Below are positions 56,380 to 64,000 of a stretch of DNA of 64,000 nucleotides, piece after piece. How positions within the stretch are numbered: position 1 is the first letter of the stretch; each line of letters begins with the position of its first letter. The stretch comes from Bradyrhizobium elkanii USDA 76 (GTDB lineage Bacteria > Pseudomonadota > Alphaproteobacteria > Rhizobiales > Xanthobacteraceae), in assembly GCF_023278185.1 (NCBI RefSeq), contig NZ_CP066356.1:2162001-2226000 (forward strand), in the 5' to 3' direction. Under the pieces are notes generated by a model. The model saw nothing but the letters and a program-made list of their open reading frames with translations. It searched no databases and was not told the DNA's origin. Position numbers and translations under genes: made by a program.

Positions 56380-56581
56380 TCGACATTTATTACAAGTTCA
56401 GATGTTACATGACATCACAAATAAAAAACAAGGTATCTATACGAACTTCGCGTTTTCGCGTTTATCTCCTGACACGCAATTCGCAATGCTCTGTCAATAA
56501 TGTCGATCCGGCGAGCAGGCTGCGGAGATCAAGGTGCAGGCGGCTGGGCAAAGGCAGCCCGATTTTTGAAGGAGACTGACG

Positions 56582-56791
56582 ATGAGCAAGGGCAGCAATT
56601 TCTGGGTGATCGGCGGCGAGTTCGGGTCGATGAACTTCCACAAGCTCGTCGAAGGCTCGGCCCAGGTCCGCGGTCCGTTCAAGACCCGCAAGGAAGCCGA
56701 GGAGTGCTGGAAGGAAGTTTCGGAAGAGAGCCGCCACAAGGCCGGCGTGCGCTTCTCCATCGTCGAGGAGCCGTCGCGGGTTTCGGCCTGA
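56582..56791 (+). CDS. DUF4170 family small protein
   Basis: A 69-residue protein: FWVIGGEFGSMNFHKLVEGSAQVRGPFKTRKEAEECWKEVSEESRHKAGVRFSIV, the full DUF4170 pattern, widespread in alphaproteobacteria and uncharacterised. GAAGGAGACTG precedes the ATG. It is divergent from the ScfR-like gene. Confidence 0.88.
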   Translation: MSKGSNFWVIGGEFGSMNFHKLVEGSAQVRGPFKTRKEAEECWKEVSEESRHKAGVRFSIVEEPSRVSA

Positions 56792-57002
56792 CGTTCAAGA
56801 TTTTCAGAGCCAAGAAAACGTCCAAGGACGGCGGCCCCATCCGGTTTCATCCGGGTGGGGTCGACCGCTCTTGGGACAGCGTCAGGCCTTTGATCTGGGG
56901 ATAAGTGGCGGCCTAAGTGCTTGGGAACCAACGCCCTTTGCGGACATCTTGGTTGCTGATAGGTTAATGCGCAGGAAACCCGTCACCACGAGACCGCAAG
57001 GC

Positions 57003-57572
57003 ATGTCCGATCCGCAGAACACCGGCAGCGAGGCGCGCGAGATGCGGCCGACGCTGCGAGAGGCGCTGCGGCGGGCGCGGATCGAGGCGGCCGATCGCAC
57101 CGGCGTCGTCGTCGAGCTGCGCGACGCCGAGGTGGCGCGGCTCGAGATCCTCAACGATGCGCTCGATCCGCTGTTCGCGCAGGTGCCGGACAAGGTCGAT
57201 CTGTTCGACCGCGGCATCAGTCAGGGCGAGACGCCGCGGCTGTGGATCGACGTCGTCGCGCATGTGCTGATGGGGCGCGACAAGCGCATCTACCGCTTCG
57301 TGCAGGACACGAGGTTCGGCCGCATCGTGCTCGCCGAATCGCATGACGTGGCCGCGATCGTCGATGCCGTCACCGACTATGTCGCGCGCCGCCTGATCGA
57401 GCGCGAGCATGCGATGGTGGCAACGCCGCTTCCGGTTGCCGAGCCGCCGACGCCCGTCCCGGTGGTGGCGCCGAAGCGCCGCGGCGGGATCGTCATGTTC
57501 GTGTTCGGCTTCGTCATGGGTGCGCTCGCGCTGTTCGGTCTCGCGCTGTTTGCGAGCTTGCAAAACTACTAG
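57003..57572 (+). CDS. Conserved hypothetical protein with C-terminal membrane anchor
   Basis: A 189-residue protein. The N-terminal 140 residues are soluble and mixed alpha/beta (RTGVVVELRDAEVARLEILNDALDPLF, RIYRFVQDTRFGRIVLAESHDVAAIVDAVTDYVARR). A Pro-rich linker leads to one C-terminal helix (IVMFVFGFVMGALALFGLALFASL), so it is probably tail-anchored in the inner membrane. I do not recognise a named family. ATG 57003 chosen; upstream in-frame ATGs at 56967 and 56871 exist. Confidence 0.72.
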   Translation: MSDPQNTGSEAREMRPTLREALRRARIEAADRTGVVVELRDAEVARLEILNDALDPLFAQVPDKVDLFDRGISQGETPRLWIDVVAHVLMGRDKRIYRFVQDTRFGRIVLAESHDVAAIVDAVTDYVARRLIEREHAMVATPLPVAEPPTPVPVVAPKRRGGIVMFVFGFVMGALALFGLALFASLQNY

Positions 57573-57593
57573 CCGCTCAAGGGGCGGGGCATC

Positions 57594-58343
57594 GTGGTCA
57601 TAACACCCGCCTCGGCATTTTTCGGCGTCCTGGCGGCGGCCGCGGTGGTCGGCAGCGCCGTGCTGTTCGGCAAGTGGCAGACATTGCGGCGCGCCGAATA
57701 CATCCGCACGTTTCACTGGCCGGCGGGCCTGTTGGCGCGGCTCGAGAAGCGTCATCCCGGCTTCACCCGCAAGGACAGCGCGCTGGTCTCGCGCGGCCTG
57801 CGGCAGTTCTTCCTCGCTTATCTGATGAGCGGCAAGCGCTACGTCTCGATGCCGTCGCAGGCAGCCGACGACCTCTGGCACGAATTCATTCTCTACACCC
57901 GCGAATATGATGCGTTCTGCCGCCGCGCCTTCGGCGGCTTCCTGCATCACACCCCCGCGGTCGTCCTGGTGAAGGAGCGGCGCAGGAGCAATGAGGGGCT
58001 GCGGCGGGTCTGGTGGTATTGCTGCAAATACGAGAACATCGATCCGGTCAGGCCGACCCGGCTGCCGCTGCTGTTCGCGCTCGACGCCAAGCTGAACATT
58101 GCGAACGGCTTCATCTATCACACCGACTGCGAGACGCTGCGCCGCAGCGGCATCGGCGGCAGCAGTCCCTATTGCGGCGGCGATTTCTCCGACTCGTCGA
58201 TCGACGGATCGTCAGCGGGTTTCGGCGATGCCGGCAGCGACGGGAGCGGTGGCAGCGATGGCGGTGACGGCGGCGGCGATGGTGGCGGCGGTGACAGCGG
58301 TGGTGGCTGCGGCGGTGGGTGTGGCGGCGGGGGCGGCGATTAG
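57594..58343 (+). CDS. Glycine-rich domain-containing membrane protein
   Basis: A 249-residue protein: one N-terminal hydrophobic helix (about residues 5-25), a conserved central domain with DDLWHEFILYTREYDAFCRRAFGGFLHHTP (W-H-x-F...Y..FC...FG..LHH), and a tail of about 70 residues that is almost only Gly, Ser, Asp and Cys. The central motif is that of the 'glycine-rich domain-containing protein' family, with His/Cys residues that could bind metal. Function unknown. GTG start; it follows the membrane-anchored gene by 21 bases and its stop overlaps that of the convergent phosphoesterase. Confidence 0.78.
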   Translation: MVITPASAFFGVLAAAAVVGSAVLFGKWQTLRRAEYIRTFHWPAGLLARLEKRHPGFTRKDSALVSRGLRQFFLAYLMSGKRYVSMPSQAADDLWHEFILYTREYDAFCRRAFGGFLHHTPAVVLVKERRRSNEGLRRVWWYCCKYENIDPVRPTRLPLLFALDAKLNIANGFIYHTDCETLRRSGIGGSSPYCGGDFSDSSIDGSSAGFGDAGSDGSGGSDGGDGGGDGGGGDSGGGCGGGCGGGGGD

Positions 58344-59230
58344 GACAGTCGTACTTGCTTCAATTCGCGGATGCCGGCGTGATCGCCGAGGCCGCGCACG
58401 GTCTGCTCGCAGCGCCAGTCGTTGCCGTCACGCTCGATCGTGAACAAATTATAGGCCGCGGCCGGATAGTGCTTGCGCGCCAGCGCCGATGCCGACGGCA
58501 CGCCGATCGCCGGGATCTTCCGCTCGGGGCCGTCGAACCACATCGTCGAATGGATGTGGTCGTGGCCGTGCAGCACCAGCTCGACGCCGTGGCGCCTGAG
58601 CAGCGCCAGCAGCTGATGCGAATCGGTCAGGCGCTTGGCGCGGCCGTCGGAGTGCAGCGGATGATGCACCAGGAGGACGCGGAAGGCGTCCTCCCGCGAC
58701 AGCTGCGCGAGGATCGCATCAAGCGCATCGAGCTGGGGATGGCCGAGCCAGCCGGTCGCCATCAGCGGCGGCGTCGGCACCGCCGAGGAGACGCCGATCA
58801 GCGCCACAGGCCCGCGGCGGCGCACGAACGGAAAATGCGCTGCCGCGCCATCGGCGTCGCCGCGCAGATAGTCGCCGAAGTGACTGACGAAACGATGCCG
58901 GGTCGCGCGCACATAGGCGTCGTGGTTGCCGGGGATCACGGTGACGTCGGTAGGCGAACCCACGCCCTCCAGCCATTGCCGGGCCGGATTGAACTCGGCA
59001 TCCAGCGCCAGATTGACGAGGTCGCCGGTCACGGCGATATGGTCCGGCTGCTGCGCCTGCATGTCCGACACCAGCGCGTCGAGCACGTCGCGGCGGTGAT
59101 ATTTGTGACGGTTGCGCGTCCAGTTCAGGTAGCCGAAGGCGCGCTTGCCGGCCAGATCGCGGAGCCGCGCCGCCGGCAGCGGCGGCAGATGCGGGTCCGA
59201 CAGATGCGCGAGGCGAAACGGCGCCATCAT
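58340..59230 (-). CDS. Metallophosphoesterase
   Basis: A 296-residue calcineurin-like phosphoesterase with all metal motifs: D-x-H (LSDPHLPP), GDLVN, GNHDAY, LVHHPLH and GHDHIH. It probably cleaves a cyclic nucleotide, nucleotide or phosphoester; substrate open. ATG 59230 (directly followed by another ATG) with AAGGGAA upstream. It is divergent from the NUDIX gene. Confidence 0.92.
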   Translation of the reverse strand: MMAPFRLAHLSDPHLPPLPAARLRDLAGKRAFGYLNWTRNRHKYHRRDVLDALVSDMQAQQPDHIAVTGDLVNLALDAEFNPARQWLEGVGSPTDVTVIPGNHDAYVRATRHRFVSHFGDYLRGDADGAAAHFPFVRRRGPVALIGVSSAVPTPPLMATGWLGHPQLDALDAILAQLSREDAFRVLLVHHPLHSDGRAKRLTDSHQLLALLRRHGVELVLHGHDHIHSTMWFDGPERKIPAIGVPSASALARKHYPAAAYNLFTIERDGNDWRCEQTVRGLGDHAGIRELKQVRLS

Positions 59231-59373
59231 GCGATTCCCTTCGGATTGTCCGCGAAAAGTGGCCGGCAGCCGGTCATGTCGTGCTATCCCGAACGTCCTG
59301 CCTGTATTGGCAAGAGCTGCGCAGGCGCGCAAGGATCAAAGCACGGATCAAACACCATGATGTCGAGGGTTCA

Positions 59374-59862
59374 GTGACGGTCCTGCTCGATTTACGCAAG
59401 CGCTACGAGCCGCAGATCAGATGGGTGTTTCATTTCTACTGGCGGCTGGTCCGCAGCATGACGCTGGGGGTCCGTGCCGTCGTGCTCGATGCCGACAACA
59501 GGGTTTTCCTGGTCAAGCACAGCTACGTCCATGGCTGGTATCTGCCTGGCGGCGGGGTCGAGGTCGGCGAAAGCTTTATCGAGTCGCTGCGGCGCGAATT
59601 GGAGGAGGAGGGGCGGATCGAGCTCAAGGGCGAGCCGGTGCTGCATGGCATCTTCCACAACAGCCACGTCTCGCCGCGCGATCATGTCGCGGTCTACGTC
59701 GTCAGGAACTACCGGCAGGACCGCCTGCCGGAGCCGAATCGTGAGATCGTGGCCTGCGGCTTCTTCGATCCGGCTGATCTGCCCGACGAGACCACCCCCG
59801 GCACGCGGCTGCGGATCGCGGAGGTGCTCGAAGGCAAGCCGCCCACGGCGACATGGCGGTGA
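59374..59862 (+). CDS. NUDIX hydrolase
   Basis: A 162-residue NUDIX protein. The box is G60-x5-E66-x7-R74-E75-L-x-E78-E79 (PGGGVEVGESFIESLRRELEEEG); the final consensus Gly is shifted by one residue (GR). It would hydrolyse a nucleoside diphosphate linked to another group, substrate unknown. I start at the GTG at 59374 behind GAGGG; the frame is open from 59281. Confidence 0.87.
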   Translation: MTVLLDLRKRYEPQIRWVFHFYWRLVRSMTLGVRAVVLDADNRVFLVKHSYVHGWYLPGGGVEVGESFIESLRRELEEEGRIELKGEPVLHGIFHNSHVSPRDHVAVYVVRNYRQDRLPEPNREIVACGFFDPADLPDETTPGTRLRIAEVLEGKPPTATWR

Positions 59863-59901
59863 TGGACCGCGCCCGCGCCAGATGCTATCCCGCGCCCCAC
59901 A

Positions 59902-60414
59902 ATGACCGAATTGTCCCTGACCATCCTGCCCGAGACCCCGAAAGACGCCCAGGCGATCGAGCGCCTGCACGAGCGCACCTTCGGGCCCGGCCGCTTCGTG
60001 CTCAGCGCCTACCGGCTGCGCGAGCATGTCGATCATCTGCTCGATGTCTCCTTCACGGCGCGGATCGGCACGCTGCTGGTCGGCTCGGTGCGCCAGCTGC
60101 CGATCACGATCGGCGATACGCCGGCCCTGATGCTCGGGCCGTTGACGGTCGAGCCGCCGTTCCGCAGCCGCGGCGTCGGCCGTGCGCTGCTAGAGCGTGC
60201 GATCAACGACGCCCGCGCCAAGGGCCACCGGCTGATCGTGCTGGTCGGCGACGAGCCATACTATTCGCGGGTCGGCTTCAAGCCGGTCCCGAAGGGGCGA
60301 ATGACCATGCCCGGCCCGGTCGATTACAGTCGCCTGCTTGTCATGGAACTGGTCGACGGCGCGGCCGAGGGCGTCTCCGGGCCGATCCAGCCGGACTGGA
60401 GCAAGGCGATCTGA
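59902..60414 (+). CDS. GNAT-family N-acetyltransferase
   Basis: A 170-residue GNAT protein of the YhbS type: LGPLTVEPPFRSRGVGRALLERAINDARAKGHRLIVLVGDEPYYSRVGFKPV. R-S-R-G-V-G is the acetyl-CoA binding motif A. Substrate unknown. It starts 40 bases after the NUDIX gene and may be cotranscribed. Confidence 0.9.
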   Translation: MTELSLTILPETPKDAQAIERLHERTFGPGRFVLSAYRLREHVDHLLDVSFTARIGTLLVGSVRQLPITIGDTPALMLGPLTVEPPFRSRGVGRALLERAINDARAKGHRLIVLVGDEPYYSRVGFKPVPKGRMTMPGPVDYSRLLVMELVDGAAEGVSGPIQPDWSKAI

Positions 60415-60527
60415 CATCCGCGCGGGCGCCGCCGGAACTGTTGCGCGCTATCGGAAACTAAAGCACAGTTGAGACAAGCGCCGGGACAAGACCGGCGCAT
60501 GTCATATCAACAGGGAGAGTGCGCGTC

Positions 60528-60845
60528 ATGATCAAGGTCAGTGTGATGTATCCGAACAATCCAGGCGCACGCTTTGATCACGACTATTATCGCGACAAGC
60601 ACATGCCGCTAGTGAAGGCGCGCCTCGGCGACGCCTGCAAATACTACACCGTCGACAAGGGTCTCGCCGGCGGCGCACCGGGGCAACCCGCCACCTATGT
60701 CGGGATGTGCCACATCTTCTGCGACTCGGTTGAGGCCTTCGCGGCCGGCATGGGCAAGCACGCCCAGGAGATCATGGGCGACATCCCGAACTACACCGAT
60801 CTGCAGCCGGTGATCCAGATCAGCGAAGTCGTCGTCGGCCACTGA
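60528..60845 (+). CDS. EthD family protein
   Basis: A 105-residue dimeric ferredoxin-like protein: KVSVMYPNNPGARFDHDYYRDKHMPLVKARLG and IPNYTDLQPVIQISEVV, the EthD pattern. The founding member is needed for ethyl tert-butyl ether degradation, but most family members have unknown roles. ATG 60528 with GGGAGAG 8 bases upstream. Confidence 0.9.
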   Translation: MIKVSVMYPNNPGARFDHDYYRDKHMPLVKARLGDACKYYTVDKGLAGGAPGQPATYVGMCHIFCDSVEAFAAGMGKHAQEIMGDIPNYTDLQPVIQISEVVVGH

Positions 60846-60867
60846 CGACTCAAGCGTTGGAGTTTGA

Positions 60868-60893
60868 TCCCTCTGCCGCGAACGGCAGAGGGA
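60868..60893. terminator. Bidirectional hairpin terminator
   Basis: TCCCTCTGCCG, loop CGAA, CGGCAGAGGGA: a perfect 11-bp stem between convergent genes, without a clear T-run. Confidence 0.75.
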
Positions 60894-60903
60894 CCCGCTT
60901 GGC

Positions 60904-63267
60904 TCAGAACTTCAGGTTGGCGAACGCCCGCACGCCGAGGCCCGGCATCAGCACCTCGTCCTTGGTGTAGGAGACGGAGTTGCGGATGTTCTGGTTGAGC
61001 AAATTGTTGCCGACCAGACCAAGCGTCATCTCGCGCGCGCCGATCCATGACGAATTCAGCTTGGTGTTGTAGGTGATCTCCGCGTTCAAGAGATTGTAGC
61101 CCGCCGTCGGGGTCTCGCCGATGACAGCGATGTCGTTCTGCGCGAAGGCGTGCACCAGATTGATGCGGGTCAGCCAGTTGCTGTCGCGCCAATAGAAGCC
61201 GCCGCCAAGCCGCACCGGTGGAATCCGCGGCACGTTGCTGCCGTCGGTGAAGGTGGCGCGCACCACGTCGAACTGGTTCTCGATGCCCCAGATGCCGCCG
61301 TTGAGCGGGCCGATGTCAAACTGGCTCTGGAATTCGGCGCCGCGGAAGATCGCGTCACGCTGCGAGTAGCGCGCTTGGTTCAGTTCGAGGCCGGGGCCTA
61401 GCTGACACGCGCTCTCGTCACACGTGTTGCCCGTCAGCCGGCGGAATATGAAGCCGTCGAACCTGGTGTAGTAGCCGGTGAGTTCGAACCGCAGCGGTCC
61501 GGTCGCCCGCCGTAGTCCGATCTCGATCGATTTTGCGGTTTCGATACCGAGATTGGGATTGCCGATGTCGAACGTGCCGGTCGCATCGTGGGGGCCGCGC
61601 GAGAAGAGCTCGGCCGGTTTCGGCGCGCGTTCGACGTATTGGGCGGTCGCGCTTGCTACCAGATCCCACGGCAGATTCTGGATCAAGCCGAGGCTGCCGC
61701 TCTTGGGCGTGTAGTGCGCACTTTGCGGTGTCGCTGGACCGATGCTTGCGGGATCGGTGGCCACGTCGAAGATGGGGGGAATGAAGGCCGGCGTTGTGCC
61801 GGAGAGATCGACGTGTTCGATACGCCCGGCAATCTGTGCCTTGGTGGTGTCGGTGAACTTCAGCTCGTTGAACACGTAACCAGCGACCCTGTTGTTCTTG
61901 TTGGGGTCCCACAATCCGTTGAGCGGGCTCGTCGGATCGTCCGGGCTCGGCGCGGTCAATTCCTGGTGCCCACCCTGCAGACCGAATGCCGTGGTCACCG
62001 TGGCGAAGCGCGCGTTGAACGGCATCATCTGCACCTCGACGCGGGCCTCCTGCTCCTTGTTGGTGAAGGTCTGGCGCACGCCGTCGCTGGACAGGTCGGC
62101 CGGATCGGCGAGCCCGATCTCGTTGTGGCGATAGTCGGTCGCGCCGACCCAGAACCGCACCGCGTCGATCGCCGCCGCATCGGGCCGGTACTCGCCCTTG
62201 ACGGCGATCTTGGTCTGATGCGCGTCGATCCGGGTCTGGTGATCGGCGCCGTCGATGCCGGGGATATGATAGAATGAGTCGTTCTGGGTGATCGCCGCAC
62301 CGATATAGCCGCCCTGGAAGAAATACGAGGCGCCGACCGAGGCGCCGTCGGACTGCGTCGCGGAGTTCGGCTGGCGGCTATTAAACGGCTGGCCCGGCAC
62401 GAACAGATATGGGTAGCTCGGGATGCTGTAGTCGCTGGTGGTACGGCCATAGACGTCGGCATGCACGGCGACATTGTTGCCGCCGGCGTCCAGCAGCATG
62501 CCGCCGTCGACGCCGCGATTGACCGAGCTCACGGAGGTTCGGGTCTCGACATTGAGGCAACCCGGCGCGCCGGCGCCGGCCAGCGGAGCCTTCACCGGCA
62601 ATCCGTAGCTCTGGAACGGCGCCGCCGCGCAGGTCGGCATCGCATCGGGAATCCGGTTGTTGGTGGCGCTGACGACGCCGCCGATCGAGGTCGAGCCGTA
62701 GCGCAGCGCTGCCGGGCCGCGCACCACTTCGATCTGGTTGGTCGAGAGCGGATCGATCGGGACGAAATGATCCTCGCCGAGATCCGACACGCCGCCGCCG
62801 CCGAGACCGTTTTCGACGATGCCGACGCGGTTGACGTCGAGGCCGCGGATGATCGGCCGGCTCGACGCGCCCGGCGCGAAGCTCGAACCGGTGATGCCGG
62901 GCTTGGAGAACAGCAGATCGCCAAGCGTGGCGGCGCCCGAGCGCCGCAGTTCCTCGTTGGGTATCACGGTGACGGTGGCGAACTGATCGGTAACCACGGG
63001 CAGCACGCCCTGCTGCGGTGCCGGCGCCGCAGGCGCCGGTTGCACGGCCGCGGCGCGTTCGCGGTTGCGGCTCGGCGCGGCCCGGACAACATGGCTCGGC
63101 GTGCGCGTTGGCGCCGTCCGGTGCCGTTGGATCGGGCTCGGTGCCGTCACCGTGATGTCGGGGAGTTGCGTCGGCGTGTCGTCGGCCAGGGCATTGTGGC
63201 TCATCGCGCCCAGCAATAGCCAGCTCACGTTCCCGATGTGGAGTGCTCGTTTCTTCTGAAGTGTCAT
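60904..63267 (-). CDS. TonB-dependent outer-membrane receptor, probably for zinc
   Basis: A 787-residue receptor: signal peptide (to NALA), a linker rich in Pro, Arg and Thr, a plug domain (VTVIPNEELRRSGAATLGDLLFSKPGITGSSFAPGASSRPIIRGLDVNRVGIVENGLG) and a 22-strand barrel ending in FANLKF with the terminal Phe. Two Cys pairs (PTC..GC and TCDESAC) sit in extracellular-loop positions. It follows a DUF2946 gene behind a Zur-type palindrome, so I infer uptake of zinc or a zinc complex, as with ZnuD. ATG 63267. Confidence 0.88.
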   Translation of the reverse strand: MTLQKKRALHIGNVSWLLLGAMSHNALADDTPTQLPDITVTAPSPIQRHRTAPTRTPSHVVRAAPSRNRERAAAVQPAPAAPAPQQGVLPVVTDQFATVTVIPNEELRRSGAATLGDLLFSKPGITGSSFAPGASSRPIIRGLDVNRVGIVENGLGGGGVSDLGEDHFVPIDPLSTNQIEVVRGPAALRYGSTSIGGVVSATNNRIPDAMPTCAAAPFQSYGLPVKAPLAGAGAPGCLNVETRTSVSSVNRGVDGGMLLDAGGNNVAVHADVYGRTTSDYSIPSYPYLFVPGQPFNSRQPNSATQSDGASVGASYFFQGGYIGAAITQNDSFYHIPGIDGADHQTRIDAHQTKIAVKGEYRPDAAAIDAVRFWVGATDYRHNEIGLADPADLSSDGVRQTFTNKEQEARVEVQMMPFNARFATVTTAFGLQGGHQELTAPSPDDPTSPLNGLWDPNKNNRVAGYVFNELKFTDTTKAQIAGRIEHVDLSGTTPAFIPPIFDVATDPASIGPATPQSAHYTPKSGSLGLIQNLPWDLVASATAQYVERAPKPAELFSRGPHDATGTFDIGNPNLGIETAKSIEIGLRRATGPLRFELTGYYTRFDGFIFRRLTGNTCDESACQLGPGLELNQARYSQRDAIFRGAEFQSQFDIGPLNGGIWGIENQFDVVRATFTDGSNVPRIPPVRLGGGFYWRDSNWLTRINLVHAFAQNDIAVIGETPTAGYNLLNAEITYNTKLNSSWIGAREMTLGLVGNNLLNQNIRNSVSYTKDEVLMPGLGVRAFANLKF

Positions 63268-63378
63268 TGTCCCAATCCAGGCCCGTCGAAATGACGGATC
63301 GATTCCGATTTGCCCCGCTGGCGCGGGCCGCACATGTGACGCGGCCGTCCGCTCAGGGCGTGCAGCAATCAGTCGATG

Positions 63379-63789
63379 TCAGGACAGGGGAGGTGCGCGG
63401 GAGTGGAAGGCCGCCGGCGCCGATTTCAGATGGGCGAATTCGGCATTGGTGGTGCGGAACAGAAGCTCGATGGCTTCCGGCAGCAACAGCACCGGCGGCG
63501 CCGTGAACAGCATGCTGCTCGCGAGCGAGATGACGGCGCAGATCGCGCAGTTGTCGGCCGGATGCCGGTCGTTGTCGTGATTGGCGGGCTGTGGCGTCCC
63601 GGTCACCTGGACCGCGAGGTCCGGCGTCGCCGAGGTCCCGATATAGGCGAGATCGACCAGCGACAGCCCGGGCGCCGCTTGCGCGGCCGCGATCGGATGG
63701 AAATGCCCGAACGACAGCATGAACTGGACGGCGAGCGCGAACAGCGCCAGCCGCGAGCCAGTCTTGATGTGTCGCCGGAACCACTGCAT
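63379..63789 (-). CDS. DUF2946 family protein
   Basis: A 136-residue exported or membrane protein. The N-terminal helix (RLALFALAVQFMLSFGHFHP) and the HPADNCAICAVISLASSMLFTAPPVLLLP segment, with its CxxC-like C-x-x-C (CAIC) and His residues, match DUF2946. Genes of this family commonly neighbour TonB-dependent receptors for metals. ATG 63789 chosen; the frame is open to 63825. A perfect Zur-like palindrome lies 46 bases upstream, so the gene heads a Zur-type operon with the receptor. Confidence 0.85.
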   Translation of the reverse strand: MQWFRRHIKTGSRLALFALAVQFMLSFGHFHPIAAAQAAPGLSLVDLAYIGTSATPDLAVQVTGTPQPANHDNDRHPADNCAICAVISLASSMLFTAPPVLLLPEAIELLFRTTNAEFAHLKSAPAAFHSRAPPLS

Positions 63790-63834
63790 GCCGATAACGC
63801 CCACCCGTCGGGAGCGCATCAACACCCCAGCGCC

Positions 63835-63857
63835 CCGATGTTATATTATAACATCGG
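63835..63857. promoter_or_regulatory. Zur-type palindrome
   Basis: CCGATGTTATA-T-TATAACATCGG: a 23-bp perfect palindrome with a single central base. The core TGTTATATTATAACA matches the Zur box of proteobacteria closely. It lies 46 bases upstream of the DUF2946 start, over the likely promoter. Confidence 0.85.
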
Positions 63858-63951
63858 ATGGCGTGCGCGATGTCAACCAGCGTTCAGACAAACCGTGTCG
63901 ATGCGTTGCCTGTGTGTGCTTGATGCAACGCAGACCTGAGCCTGGTCGGGC

Positions 63952-64000
63952 TCAGCGTCCCTCGCGCAGCCATGTTGCCGCGAATGCGCCGAGCAACAGC
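63952..64000 (-). CDS. Possible C-terminus of a membrane protein (cut by window edge)
   Basis: Reading leftward from the edge the frame gives LLLGAFAATWLREGR and a TGA at 63954-63952. The hydrophobic run followed by a basic end looks like the last helix of a membrane protein. Only 15 codons are visible, so this is weak. Confidence 0.3.
   Translation of the reverse strand, partial: LLLGAFAATWLREGR

Noticed and set aside
54184..56412. 742-codon plus-strand open frame across the LTXXQ and ScfR-like region
   Set aside because: It is the antisense shadow of two well-supported minus-strand genes; only the short HiPIP segment inside it is real coding-derived sequence.
60904..63267. TonB receptor as a siderophore or cobalamin receptor
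   Set aside because: No Fur/Irr/RirA-like box or riboswitch was seen, and the operon has a Zur-type palindrome instead; not excluded by sequence alone.

Overview
The window looks like chromosomal DNA of a Bradyrhizobium-type alphaproteobacterium (Nitrobacteraceae). Coding sequence is uniformly GC-rich. The glycerol operon has the rhizobial glpR/glpD-STPQUV layout, several promoters fit the GGAAC-N16/17-CGTT general-stress (EcfG) consensus, and the gaps carry imperfectly palindromic repeats of the kind scattered through these genomes. The species is inference; no rRNA or tRNA gene was seen. No phage, insertion sequence, CRISPR array or integrative element was found.

Layout. 1-3.2 kb: the 5' end of hemE, a small stress-type protein, a PilZ protein and tadG/tadE-like pilus genes. 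3.6-5.5 kb: a LysR regulator and a trhO gene joined in frame to slyX. 5.7-14.4 kb: a set of metabolic genes (gamma-glutamyltransferase family, FKBP, 2-hydroxyacid dehydrogenase, csbD, cupin, enoyl-CoA hydratase, amidohydrolase, alpha/beta hydrolase, two VOC proteins). 14.6-19.5 kb: a PMT-type glycosyltransferase, an OmpA-like protein, a YcaQ-type DNA glycosylase and an MFS carrier. 19.7-24.7 kb: an RND efflux operon (adaptor, pump, TetR) behind a long palindromic operator. 24.9-27.0 kb: a flavin reductase and an SMP-30 protein. 27.2-33.3 kb: a tightly coupled beta-oxidation operon (fadE, thiolase, fadJ, thioesterase). 33.8-42.9 kb: glpR then glpDSTPQUV for glycerol uptake and oxidation, closed by a strong terminator. 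43-54.5 kb: an ene-reductase/SDR pair, a DUF1993 protein, an ATPase-less SbmA/BacA-like membrane protein behind a perfect FNR/FixK box, a lytic transglycosylase, HtpX, a frameshifted aldo/keto reductase, an EF-hand protein, a GYD protein and an LTXXQ protein. 54.8-60.8 kb: a HiPIP remnant, an ScfR/RamB-like regulator, a DUF4170 protein and assorted small enzymes. 60.9-63.9 kb: a TonB-dependent receptor and a DUF2946 protein behind a perfect Zur-type palindrome.

How the parts work together. The clearest functional units are glycerol import plus GlpD, the four-gene fatty-acid oxidation operon, the TetR-controlled RND pump and the probable zinc-starvation receptor operon. Three small proteins (504-689, csbD, 33501-33695) each have an EcfG-type promoter 22-31 bp before the start codon and probably belong to one general-stress regulon. 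I see no obviously new multi-gene system. The most interesting signals are the complementary degeneracy of the two glycerol ABC ATPases, the TrhO-SlyX fusion, the TMD-only BacA-like gene with an anaerobic-type box, the Zur-box operon, and three decayed genes (response-regulator receiver, aldo/keto reductase, HiPIP).
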